DNA of 64,000 nucleotides from Atherix ibis (taxonomy: Eukaryota > Arthropoda > Insecta > Diptera > Athericidae), in the NCBI GenBank assembly GCA_958298945.1, contig OY282609.1:30849212-30913211 (forward strand), in the 5' to 3' direction. The position numbers and the translations under genes are program-made. This document shows, piece by piece, positions 20,595 to 30,960 of the stretch (positions are counted from its first letter, which is position 1; every line of letters begins with the position of its first letter). Under the pieces are notes generated by a model, which made no database searches, was not told the origin of the DNA, and worked only from the letters and a program-made list of their open reading frames with translations.

Positions 20595-21640
20595 TTTCTT
20601 GCCAAGGCCGGTTATTAATCATACAACCCTCGAAATTTAAAAACAACCCTCGAAGCAAACCACTCATCAAGCCATTTTCGGACGTCTTCGTAAGAATCAA
20701 AGTGCTGCTCAGCGAGCGCGTGGCCCATCGACGAAAACAGATGGTAGTCGGAAAGGGCCAGGTCTGGTGAATAAGCGGGGTGGGGTAGCACCTCCCAGTT
20801 GAGTATCTCCAACTAGTTTCGGACCATTTTTGACGTGTGCGATGGTGCGTTGTCGTGGAGAAAAATCAGCTTGTCATGTCTTTGTTGATAATCCGTCCTT
20901 TTTTCACACAGAGCACGGCGCAATTTGATCATTTGTTTGTGTTAGCGGTGGGCATTGACATTTTCACCAGGTTTCAAAATCTCATAGTAGACGATACCCT
21001 GCTGATCCCAACAAACGCACACCATCGTCTTCCGTCCGAAGCGATTTGATGGTTGGCCGGGATCAACCCATGATTTCTTGCGTTTAGGATTCTCGAAATA
21101 TACCCACTTTTCATCGCCTGTCCCAATCCGTTGCAGGAACGACTTTTTTTTGTCTGGCAAGCAAGATTTCGCATGTGTTTTGGCGTCGCTCCATCTGCCT
21201 ATCGTTCAATTCATGCGGCACCCATTTTCCGATCTTTTCAATCTTCCCCATGGCACGCAGACGCATTGAAATGGCTGGTTGAGTAATACACAAATGCTTC
21301 GCGAGCATTTTTTGCAAATGGGTATCGGCTTCGTCCAAAAGAGCCTACAATTGATGGTCCTCAATCTTTCTAGGCCGATTTTCACGCTTCTTGTCCCACA
21401 AGTCAAAATTGCCGTCTTTGAACCGACGAAACCAATCTCGGTACGTTGTTTCCGATAAAGCCCTGTCACCATAGGCCTCCATAATCATTCGATGCGATTC
21501 GGCAGCCGATTTCTTCAAATTGAAGCAGAAAAGCAGAGCTTCCCACATATGCTCTTTTTCTGGCACAAAACTAGACATGATTACCAAAGGAAAAATGTAT
21601 GTTGTTGTACGAAATTGCTGACAATATGCACTGATTAATG
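20595..21640 (-). mobile_element. Cecropia/mellifera-type mariner, decayed
   Basis: The transposase starts at MSSFVPEK (21,578) and is broken into at least four frames. It has an N-terminal HTH with LFCFNLKKSAAESHRM, a second HTH with HLCITQPAISMRLRAMG, the first catalytic site GTGDEKWVYFENPKRKKSW (Asp present), CVCWDQQGIVYYEIL, and the third site HPAYSPDLALSDYHLF near 20,770. Frameshifts lie near 21,340, 21,160 and 20,900. The 1,240-1,345 fragment is a second copy of the left end. Confidence 0.85.
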
Positions 21641-22842
21641 TTGACAGAAGTCAAACTCATAAAAAAAAGTATGGCGTGCCCATAGTAGCTTAATACGCTC
21701 ACTCAAGCCATCTATGACCAAACAGCGGATTTAGGATTATACCCTTGGTAATTTTAATAACAAAAAAGTCTGCCGAAAAAGAATTTAAAAAAAAAATTAA
21801 ATATATTATAATGGAAAATTATTCCATAAAAATAATAAACTTATCACTTGAAACTGTTTTCTTTCTAGTCCAAGGAGATTCATATATAATCAATATAATA
21901 AAAAAAATCGTATGTGTATTGTAGTATGTACACCACACATTTGTTAGCATAAATAAATTTTCTACTTTAAATATTGTATTAAAATTTATTCCAAATTAAA
22001 ATAAATTTGATTTTATAGCAAATTATATGCATATATAAATTTAGTTTTCATTTTATTCAGTTCGAAAACATTATCAATAAAAGCTTCTATTTTTATATTA
22101 ATAACACTAGTAAAAACTAATTTTTTGTATACTTAAGACCTTTAGTAACAAACAATTTTAATAGCAGTTCACATTAGCCTACAAAAAAATTGAAATAAAA
22201 AAAAAATTAAAAAAATACGAATTGTAAAAAGCATTGACCTGAAGGTGAATAAATTTATATTAAATGAATTCAGCTAATTTTCACTAATTTTTTCACCTTT
22301 GCTTTTGTTATTACAAAATTGTTAACAATTTTATAATAATTAATAGTGAAAAATTATTGACAATACCATTTTTTCTCATATAATTTATTAAACATTTGAT
22401 AAATCCGTTTTGTACGTGTATAAGTTTCTTCTACTTTTTTACAATTGTTAAAAAAAATTTCAAGTTTAATTTGTATTTGTTCTCTTTCAGTTTTAGTGTG
22501 AATAAATTTATTATATTTTATATTTTTTTTAAACAATTCAATTAATAATTTATAAATTTGACTTTTTCATTTAAACAAGTTATTATATTCGACAAACAAT
22601 AAAGTATAGATATTTATAGTGAATACTATTTTAACTACGAGTATTAAATTATTTTTAGGTGTTTTTTTTTGTCTTGTCTTTTTAATAAATTTATGACTGT
22701 GTTTTGTTATTGAATCCTTGAAATAGAGTTTCCGAAATATTGATCATATTTTGTATTTTATTTTAATGATAACATCTTCTCGTAAAAACATTTATTTTAC
22801 GAGTAGGTATAAAGAGCGAGGTGTGCTAATATAATAGATGTA
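21641..22842. other. No gene seen
   Basis: Very AT-rich. Short lysine/asparagine-rich frames are background. No motif supported. Confidence 0.5.
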
Positions 22843-22904
22843 CACTGTAGGTCAAAAGTGTTCGAACACTTAAATTTTAAGGGGAAAGTTAAATAAAAAT
22901 CCGA

Positions 22905-23680
22905 AAATTCAAATGAACAATCGGAAAAAAAATATTTTTTGATGGAAAATTATGGCTTCGTGTCTGGTCGCATATTCCGGGCGTTTTTCGGCCAATGCTC
23001 GCTTCAAACGGATAAATTGTGTTCGGTAGAGGTCGCCTGTGATCGTCTGGCCCGATTTCAATAGCTCATAACAGATCACACCCTTCTGATCCCACCAAAT
23101 ACAGAGCATTACCTTGGCGCCATGGATATTTGGCTTTGGCGTTGATTTGGCTGGTTGGCCGGGCTTTACATACGATTTTTTGCGCTTTGGGTTGTCGTAA
23201 TGTAATGATTCGATTCAAAAACGACTTCTTTTTCTGCCGTTCAAGCAGCATTTCGGACATGCAAAATCGCTTTTCAACGTCTCTCGGCTTCAATTCATAT
23301 GGGACCCAATTTCCTTGCTTTTGGATGAATCCTGCTGCTTTCAAACGTTTTGAAATGGCTGCTGTGTGACTCCCAATGATTTTGCAATGTCTTCTTGAGT
23401 TCGACAACAGTCTTCGGCGAGTAATGCCTCCAAATCTTCATCTTTAAACTTTTTTGGCTGACCTGGTCTTTCTTTGTCTTCCGTGTCAAAATCACCACTT
23501 CTGAACCGCACAAACCATTGCTCGCACGTTGAAATTGATGGAACATATTCAGGATAAGCTTCGGTGAGCAATCGATGTGCTTCAGCTGCACTTTTTTTCA
23601 AATTGAAGAAGTAAATCAACACTTCCCGCAAATGGGACTTTTTTGGTACGAAATTCGACATTTTTGAAGCAAAAAAAAAC
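22905..23680 (-). mobile_element. Cecropia-type mariner, internally deleted
   Basis: Start MSNFVPKKSHLREVL at 23,661. N-terminal HTH (FFNLKKSAAEAHRLLTEAYP, WFVRFRSGDFDTEDKERPGQP), then the second HTH in shifted frames (ISKRLKAAGFIQKQGNWVPYEL), then MLCIWWDQKGVICYELLKSGQTI. The first catalytic Asp region is missing (only NRIITLRQPKAQKI remains) and the element ends before the second catalytic motif. It is a different family from the 20.6-21.6 kb copy but related. Confidence 0.8.
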
Positions 23681-23869
23681 TTTGTTGTTTACACTGAATG
23701 ACAGATGTTTAACCTCCAAAATGCTATATGAGTTATTATTAACACAAACCATGTGTAAAAGTTATGCCATCTGTTGTCAATCCCGCATTTTTAAGTTATA
23801 CACCCAATATTTATTTTTATATTAAATATGAAAAGAAAATATTTGTATATTAATTATTATCAAATTAAA

Positions 23870-24284
23870 AATGCAATATAAAGAAATGTTCAAATTGTTT
23901 TTTTTATCAAAAAAACCTGCTTCCTGTTTGATGACAGTTTGTACAATTCTAGGGATTCAGTTGATCATTTTCTATCCTTTGAAATACTGTTTGAGCATTG
24001 AAAAAGGTCCTTACAAGTCTTCTTGGAGGATTGACAGTGCTCTCGGGCTTGTGTGTCTAGCTCATCCCATAAATTTCTATATTATCCAAAAGGACTTATT
24101 TTTGTTTATTTTGTAAATAGTCTCTACATAATTTCTATTACTAACCGAAGTCCTGATGGAAGAGCATTTGTCCTTAAAATTATTTCAATTCACACCAAGT
24201 CTCCTACTACATTTGTAGACAAATAACACCCAAATCAAAATCGAGCCACCGCCTTGCTTGACGGTTACCACCAAAACTTTTTAA
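23870..24284 (-). pseudogene. Tc1-like transposase, C-terminal half
   Basis: It starts, after the retrotransposon, with V-V-T-V-K-Q-G-G-G-S-I-L-I-W, the conserved P-x-V-K-H-G-G-G-S-I-M-V-W block of Tc1 transposases. It then gives a decayed stretch with LWDELDTQAREHCQSSK, like the N-L-W-x-E-L-K block. The second and third acidic residues are not clearly preserved. Confidence 0.65.
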
Positions 24285-24298
24285 AAACATTTTTCACC

Positions 24299-26086
24299 TA
24301 ACAACATACCTACAGGTCAGGCAGGGGAACTCTGAGTATGCTACTTTAACTCCAACATTAAAAAAATTCATAATTGCTACAAACGTAGACATTATGGTTT
24401 ACTGTTGTATTTCGACTTAGAAAAGGCGTATGACCGAATTTGCCCACAGAGGGTACTCTTACAGCTGGCAGAGTGGGGAGTAGACTCTGCAATATTGACA
24501 GTTCTACGTTCCTACCTAACTGGTATAACTTTCACGGTACGCGCCAACGGTCATTTTTCGTCAAAACGCGAAATGAAAAACGGCATCCCACAAGGATCCC
24601 CTTTATCAACGATCCTATGCAATATATATATTCACTCCCTTTCTATATATTTATGCCGACAATATTTTTATACTTGTATCTGATGCTGATCTTCAACATC
24701 AAACAAATAACGCCATCCGCAACATCAACACTTGGAGCAGCATAAACGGTGCGGTAATATGTACATCAAACCCACCTTGCCTTCATGTTTGCAGGAAAAA
24801 AAATTGTACTGTATCGGACTCGTCACTAAACCCCTTCCCTCTCCGCCCAAAAGATTCCATGAAAATCCTGGGTATCTCAATTGCCCGTGGAGGAAAATGG
24901 AATCTTCAGATTAAAAATGCTGTTGACAAAATTAACAACATTCTTCGAATGGTTAAAATTTTAGTCAGCAGCAAAAGTAAGGTAAGACAAAGTGAGGCAG
25001 TTAGAGTAACCAACGCCCTTTTGGACGGGACCTTACTCTATTTCCTCACTATATATGTCAGTGCGCCTATAGCAGGGAAAAAGCTAGTCGAGGCAGCGAT
25101 AAACCGTTGCATTAGACTAGCCAGTGGAGCACATCGGACATCTCCGGTGGAATCCATACTGATAGAAACTGGTCAAAAAACAATTTTTTTCTATCTTCAC
25201 AAAGCTCGCCTAAGTTTAATTTACAAAAACCTATGCCTTCCATAATTTACAACAAAAAAAACATTATCATCTCCCCCAGTTCAAAAGGAATTCATCATCG
25301 CTATCCTTATTAATTACTATCCACCTTGAAACCAAATCTTTCATCCTCCCCCTCGTTTTCCAAACTTCCCTTCCACACCCAGATTGGAAACCGTGGTTGG
25401 GAGCAAAGTTGAAAGTGACTGCTTCTCTTGACAGGTTTAAGAAGGCTAGCACTGATCCGTCCACATATAGGCAACTTTTCCTTGAACAGTTGGACGGATT
25501 AAAGGATTATCGACTGTTGTTCACTTCCTAATCAGCCTCGCCTACTAACAGAATGCCAACTAACACCGTTAGCCATCCGCAGACACGATGACTGGACCAA
25601 TAGCGACACATTTTTGTCGACTCATTGGATAACCACTAATAAACCAGTGTATTCAACATCCATACCGAAATTCAGGGCGCGGTAGCTCCTCAGATTCCGG
25701 ATTGGACATACTGCTCTTACTCATAACTTCCTTTTTGGCAACACCAATCGTCCCTTATGCCAATCCTGTGGCACCCATTTCACTATCATCCATATTATAC
25801 AGGAATGCCACATAACCAAGAACTACTTTGCGAGCAGGATTCCTCCCATTATGGAGCTCCTCGACCCAACAACTCCATTCCCTAGTCCCCTATTTAAACT
25901 TCTACAACATACTAATCTGCTCCACAAAATATAACAAAATTCTTAATACTCTATACTACTAACCACAGACCAGTCTCTCTCAGATGATTTGCCACACGTA
26001 CTACGAAGTCGCCAAATGGCGTCACGGTCGTGGCTCTATGAAGAGGCCCCTGGCACATGTCTAAGTGACCTTACAAACAAACAAAC
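24299..26086 (+). mobile_element. I-like non-LTR retrotransposon, 5'-truncated
   Basis: Flanked by a 14-bp target duplication AAACATTTTTCACC (24,285-24,298 and 26,087-26,100). The left flank is the element's broken 5' end and the right follows its ACAAACAAACAAAC 3' tail. Coding pieces are YFDLEKAYDRICPQRVLL (RT, first Asp, 24,408), NGIPQGSPLS (24,575), and a thumb/linker (24,859-25,245, MKILGISIARGGKWNLQI). A C-terminal region with PLCQSCGTHF, followed by I-I-H-I-I-Q-E-C-H, gives a Cys/His knuckle near 25,755-25,815. The YADD box has been lost through decay near 24,640. Confidence 0.85.
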
Positions 26087-26100
26087 AAACATTTTTCACC

Positions 26101-26470
26101 AGCACTTCGACGTACGTAGATTCTTCTTTTCACCCAAGAATCTCGAACTTTGACTCAGTCGTCTAGAGTACATTTTAAAGTTCTCGCCACGCGCCCAAAT
26201 AGAGCAGCAGCTGTTAATCGCATTTTTACCGTTGTTGTTATAACACCGTTGTTAAAGCACCCAATTTGAGGTGTTGTAAGTCTCTCAATTATTAATTGAC
26301 CGATTGTCGCTTAAACTAGTAATTTTAGGTCTACCAGATCGTGGTAAGGTCCGACAACTTCCGATCTGATTATAACGTGTTCTACGTGTATGAACGTAAC
26401 TCTTCGAACAATAGTTGAACGCATTTCAACACTAATATGACGAATTTTTTCCAAGTTTTTAAATATTTAG
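26101..26470 (-). pseudogene. Tc1-like transposase, N-terminal half
   Basis: The minus-strand translation in drifting frames shows S-G-R-P-K-I-T-S-L-S-D-N-R (GRP linker of Tc1 helix-turn-helix domains), LTAAALFGRVA, and a D-x-V-K-V-R-D-S-W-V-K block ending RRIYVRRSAGEK. That last block matches the usual SDESKF..GS region around the first catalytic Asp followed by V-R-R. It continues across the retrotransposon at 24,285. Confidence 0.72.
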
Positions 26471-26859
26471 TTAAATATATATTACTTAAAAGCTTCAATT
26501 TCAGATAAATATTAAAAAAAGAAGACCTACTTAATTCTTTGATTGTATATCTATACAGAATAATGTTTAGACAGAGTAAGAAAATAAAATACCCACATTT
26601 CCAAAAATAGCATCATAAAAATTGTACGTTTTTTTTACGTCTTAAAAACACAGTTGCCGAGACTCGGTAATTGCATTTGGCCTGTTATGGCAAAAAATGG
26701 GCATTAGGACTTCTTTTTTAATATTTGAAGTAATAATAAAATATTTCAATTGCTATTTAATCTAATTTACCATATATTATAATATACATCCTAAGAATTA
26801 ATATAAGTTTTCGATTCATCATCATTAACGGCACGACAATCGGTAGTTCGGTGTAGGCT

Positions 26860-27629
26860 TACTGAATCAAAGAACTCCAGGTGTCCCTGCTTTGGGCCGC
26901 GATCTTCCAGTTCGAGACTCCCAGCGTGGTTTTGGCGTTCTGGCTAAAGTCGCCGATCCACCGAAGGTATTGTCCACAATCATGGAGGAAGCCGAAAATT
27001 CTTCGAAAAATCATCTTCTTCAATGCCGACAAGAGGTTGCAATGGTTGTTTCTGAGAACCCAAGTTACCGAAGAATACATGTGGACTGGCAAGACTACCA
27101 CTAATTGATATTGTCTTCGACGCCGACGCTGTCACCATATACTTTGTTTTGCCTTCATTTATTTGCAGCCCAAGATTTTTTGTCGCTGACTCAATCTTGA
27201 TGTAAGGCTTCTCGTACAACTCTTTCTGATCGACAAATAATGTCACTGTCGTTGGCGTATTCTAAAGCTTGCCAAACTTAATGAGGATGGTACCCATTAT
27301 GCTTACCACTGAGTTACGAATGACTTGTTCCAGCGCCAGGCTAAAGAGAACACATGAAAGTTCGTTTTCTGCCCGGAGACTATTGTGGATGTTAAATGGC
27401 TCTGAAAGCGATTCGGCTGCATTTAATCTTTCTCTTACACTAGTCATGATCAGCTTATTCAGTCTAATTAATTTTATTGGGATGCTGAACTCTCTTTAAT
27501 GGAGTTTTACCCTGGCTATGCTACGAGTATCATAAGCAACTTTCAAGTCGGTGAACAGATAATGGATCTGTTGACCATATTGCAACAGTATTTCCGTCAA
27601 CTGCCGATGTAATACCTCCCTAATTGCTA
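26860..27629 (-). pseudogene. RTE-like retrotransposon relic, downstream part
   Basis: The minus-strand reading from the right has ILLQYGQQIHYLFTDLKVAYDT (RT, first Asp block) near 27,540-27,600. It goes on to NLGLQINEGKTKYMVT (27,120-27,180) and finally an LRNNHCNLLSALKKMIFRRIFG segment near 26,990-27,050. The IN-x-x-K-T-K-Y-M phrase is typical of the RTE/CR1 side of non-LTR elements. Stops and frame shifts are frequent. Confidence 0.7.
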
Positions 27630-28868
27630 CGAGGGTCGTTCAATAAGTCCTTAGAAAAAAAAGGAAAAGAACTATTTAAAAAAAAAAAATTTTATTATTC
27701 AACATAATCTCTTGTTAGCTCTATACACTCTTCCAACCGTTTTTCCAAAAAATTTTATCCCGTCCAAAAAATAGGATTTCGGAAGTTCTGTAAAATACTC
27801 GTCCGTTTGAGCAATGACGTCCTCGTTGGAAGTGAACCGTCGTCCGCCAAGCTATTTCTTCAGATTGGGGAAAAGAAAATAGTCACTCGGGGCCAAATCT
27901 GGTGAATAAGCGGGATGCTGCAACAATTCCATTCTCAATTCCACAATTTTGGCCATGGAAACAGCGCAGGTGTGCACACGCGCATTGTCCTCATGCAAGA
28001 GGATTTTTTTCTTCTTCAGATGGGGGTGTTTCTCTTTGATTTCCTCGCTCAACCGTTGCAATAACGACGCGTAATACGCTCCTGTTATTGTTTTTCCTTT
28101 TTCCAAGTAGTCGATAAAAATGATGCCCTGCGAATCCCAAAAGACCGTGGCCATCACCTTGCCGGCCGATGGCACAGTTTTTGCCTTCTTCGGAGCCCGT
28201 TCACCCTTGAAAATCCACTGTGATGACTGTCTCTTCGTTTCTGGAGTGTAGTAGTGTATCCAGGTTTCTTCCACAGTGACATATCGACGAAGTAATTCGG
28301 CAGGATTGTGATGAAAGAGTGTCCCTGACATTGCCTCAGGGTCCACTGCACGATTGCGCTTATTCTCCTCTGAGAGCAAACGCGGCACCCATCTTGCCGA
28401 AATTTTTTTCACAGACAATTTTTCATGCAAAATTGAAGCGACTGTACCTTGTGATATGCCCGTGGCCTCAACTAATTTGCGCACTTTAATTCGCCGATCG
28501 TTCAAAATCAGATCGTGGATTTTGTCGATGATTTCAGGAGTAGACACCTCAACTGGGCGTCCTGAACGATGTTCATCCAAACACAGGTGCAGATGTGCCA
28601 TGAACTGCATCCAACTCGGCTTTGATTTCTTTCGGGCTTAAGCCTTTCAAATGGTGATGTTTGATGACAGTCCTAAACTCGCTTTTTTCCATTGTTATGC
28701 ACAAATAAATGTCGTTAACTTTAATCGACGATAGAAATTGACCTACGATATGGATCGAGCTGAAATTTTGACAGCTTTCCTGTCGATAATGTTACTTACA
28801 AAAAAAAATCTTTACCGACACTACGAGCGCAATTTCGGATTTTCTAAGGACTTATTGAACGACCCTCG
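27630..28868 (-). mobile_element. Mariner family A, copy 3 (defective)
   Basis: Both terminal repeats are complete (CGAGGGTCGTTCAATAAGTC at the left, its complement at the right) between TA dinucleotides. The transposase frame 27,852-28,610 lacks the stretch FATVYNWVNEFKRGRSSTK of copy 1, has a stop before the N-terminus, and has TAG where the Trp after LKK stands. The first catalytic site reads V-T-V-E-E-T-W (GAA for the Asp codon). Confidence 0.92.
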
Positions 28869-29010
28869 TATATTCTGTGATATCACCTTTTTTGAGTATG
28901 GAACACATAATGCCAAGGTGCCAGTCATCGGTCATTGATTCACTGTCCTATATTTGTACAATTAATTGATGAACTGTTTGGTGCAGTATATCGCCTCCGT
29001 ACAAAAACGA
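28869..29010 (-). pseudogene. RTE-like relic, upstream part (split by mariner copy 3)
   Basis: The minus-strand reading gives D-D-W-H-L-G-I-M-C-S-I-L-K-K-G-D, which corresponds to the W..A.I.PI-KKGD block just before the fingers of RTE-type reverse transcriptases. Joined across the mariner at 27,630-28,868, it lies immediately upstream of the DLKVAYDT block, with a deletion between. Confidence 0.65.
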
Positions 29011-29095
29011 ATTATAATTCTTCAGTCGATTTATTAAGATTTCTACAGAATAAGTTTTTATCAAGATGGTCGAACACTTTTAGCCTGCAATGTAC

Positions 29096-29612
29096 ACTAT
29101 ATATAACAGCATAGCGACCAATATGTCTATCACTGCCACAGGTTTTTTTTTTAATTTTCTTTCCATTTTTTTTTTGACTACAAACAACCCATCACATTAT
29201 ATCAGAGTCTACTTAGCATAAAATCATAAGTTTTCAACTTTTTTTTTCTTTTTTATACTGAAAAATCGGAATTTTATAATGAAATCGGTTTTTTTTTTGT
29301 AAAAATTTTTATAAATATTTAACTATAAAACCAACTTATTTGACGCCATTTAAATGTCAAGGATGTTCATTTTCTCTATCTTATTTTTAGATAGTAACAA
29401 AGAATGATAAGTAAGTAAGTCGAGTTACATATATGAAAACTAGTTGAATTAATGCGAATGAACGCATAAATAGTAGACATTAGCCCAGTGTAACTCGCAT
29501 ATTAATAAAGCACAAAATTTCATATGGTCTGTAGTCTGTCTTGTAAGTTTACTCATCCAAAAAAAAAAAAAAAACATTTTTACCACCATTTAAGCGAATA
29601 AGAAATATTAAA
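29096..29612. other. No gene seen
   Basis: T-rich DNA followed by a short (A)n run at about 29,560-29,573. No domain visible. Confidence 0.45.
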
Positions 29613-30020
29613 ATGATCACCTTACGAAAAGAAGCTAATATCATAAATAGAGTAAAACAACAGAAACCTCAAAGGAAAACAACAAAATCAGAGATAATCA
29701 AATCCAAAAAAAAATTAACTATTTTTAATCGAATAACTACCTGGTTATTAATTGGAAATGATAATCGGTTAGTATATCACCCCGCAAATATGGTATATGT
29801 ACAGAATATACCAATTCAGATGATAGGAACACAATTCCGACACCAACTAAAAGCTACAAATGCAAATACTGTTAAAAATTTACGTAGTTCGCCCAATAAA
29901 GAGAACTACAACTGCAAAATTAAAACAAGATCTGATTCGACAATAGAAGAGTCGGCAGTTAGCGTCCGCCATCAGAATTTTATGCACTCCCATCAAATTA
30001 TAAAGGTTTTAAGATTTTAA
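29613..30020 (+). CDS. Unrecognised basic open reading frame, 135 codons
   Basis: I do not recognise this product. It is lysine- and asparagine-rich in the first 45 residues, then has an ILIG-like hydrophobic patch (TWLLIGNDNRLVYHP) and a basic C-terminal half. There is no signal peptide or known domain. It stands about 900 bp upstream of the obstructor gene on the same strand. It could be a decayed retrotransposon gag-like frame or chance in AT-rich DNA; a length of 135 codons is at the edge of what chance gives. Confidence 0.25.
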   Translation: MITLRKEANIINRVKQQKPQRKTTKSEIIKSKKKLTIFNRITTWLLIGNDNRLVYHPANMVYVQNIPIQMIGTQFRHQLKATNANTVKNLRSSPNKENYNCKIKTRSDSTIEESAVSVRHQNFMHSHQIIKVLRF

Positions 30021-30675
30021 CAGCGGCGAATTCGTGCACTTTACAGTTGGCGTCGGAATTGTGCTCCTACCAAAAACTCATACTACTTACTCCACAAAAA
30101 GCTTTCAAGTTACCATAAAGCTCATTTGAGTTGATTGCAATTTTAAAGCACTTAATATTTATAAATGACCGTTTACTTTTATTGTTTTTTTATTTAATTT
30201 GTTTTTTTTTATTGCCAAAGTAACACTCTGGCATCTGAACAATTTGCATATTACGTAAATGTCAAACGGGCTCGTATCTAGTAAATATGTTAAATACCGA
30301 GAATGGGTAAGATGGAATGCTTGGATAAGCATCAATTTGAATTGATGGTTTTCGGAATATGCTATCGACTGCGCGTGTCTTCCCTTCCATCAATCAGCCT
30401 CCCTCTTATTCACAGCTAATTATTGAAAATTTTAAAATTTCTTCGCATTTCTACAATACGTTTCTGTGTATTTTGAAACTGTAATATTTTCACCCACCCA
30501 ATCCAACCAGTATCGTTTTCAACATTTTTGCGCAATTGTATTTGTTGGTGGCTGGATCATCTTCAATCGGTCGATCTTCAAAGCTGTTATTAAACCACCT
30601 GTTTGCATACAAATGCGTTTATGTACATAATAAGAAGCTGACCTAGGCACACCTGACTTATGAGATTGTCTAGCA

Positions 30676-30701
30676 TTTAATAAGCCAGCAACTTATTCAG
30701 T
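30676..30701 (+). promoter_or_regulatory. Possible core promoter of obstructor gene
   Basis: TTTAATAA (30,676-30,683) is followed by an arthropod initiator-like TTCAGTC (A at 30,699). The spacing is shorter than the usual ~30 bases, and the initiator lies 207 bases before the ATG. This is a weak match, offered only because the position fits. Confidence 0.22.
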
Positions 30702-30905
30702 CAATTCGAAGTTGTTCAGCAGTTCACAACGATAATTATTTTTACTTTAAAAAGGTCCGCTTATTTTTTAAAACACTAAAAGATTAAGTTTTTTTTTATT
30801 TTTGGAAAAGTTTACAATTAAATTCATTAATTTTTATTTTAAATTTTTTTAATTTTTATTTTTTATTTTTTTGTGTAATAGAAAACTCAATAACTTCATA
30901 TCAAC

Positions 30906-30960
30906 ATGAGCAGGATTATTTTAATATCAGCACTATTTTTGGCATATTTCGCTGCCACAG
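30906..30960 (+). CDS. obst-E: Obstructor gene exon 1: signal peptide
   Basis: ATG at 30,906, coding for MSRIILISALFLAYFAAT and one base of a Gly codon. It is followed by a strong donor GTAAGA at 30,961. The hydrophobic core and the small residues near the end fit a cleavable secretion signal. The exon is too short to be found as an open frame on its own. Confidence 0.85.

Larger units (their letters stand above)
22843..29093 (-). mobile_element. Tc1-like transposon opened up by nested insertions
   Basis: Terminal repeats CACTGTAGGTCAAAAGTGTT (left) and CATTGCAGGCTAAAAGTGTT (right, inverted) lie next to TA at 22,841-22,842 and 29,094-29,095. Between them, minus-strand Tc1 coding pieces remain: an N-terminal HTH/catalytic part at about 26,101-26,470 and the catalytic/C-terminal part at about 23,870-24,284. 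The rest of the 6.25 kb is later arrivals: a mariner (22.9-23.7 kb), an I-like retrotransposon (24.3-26.1 kb) and an RTE-like relic with a mariner inside (26.9-29.0 kb). Confidence 0.78.
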
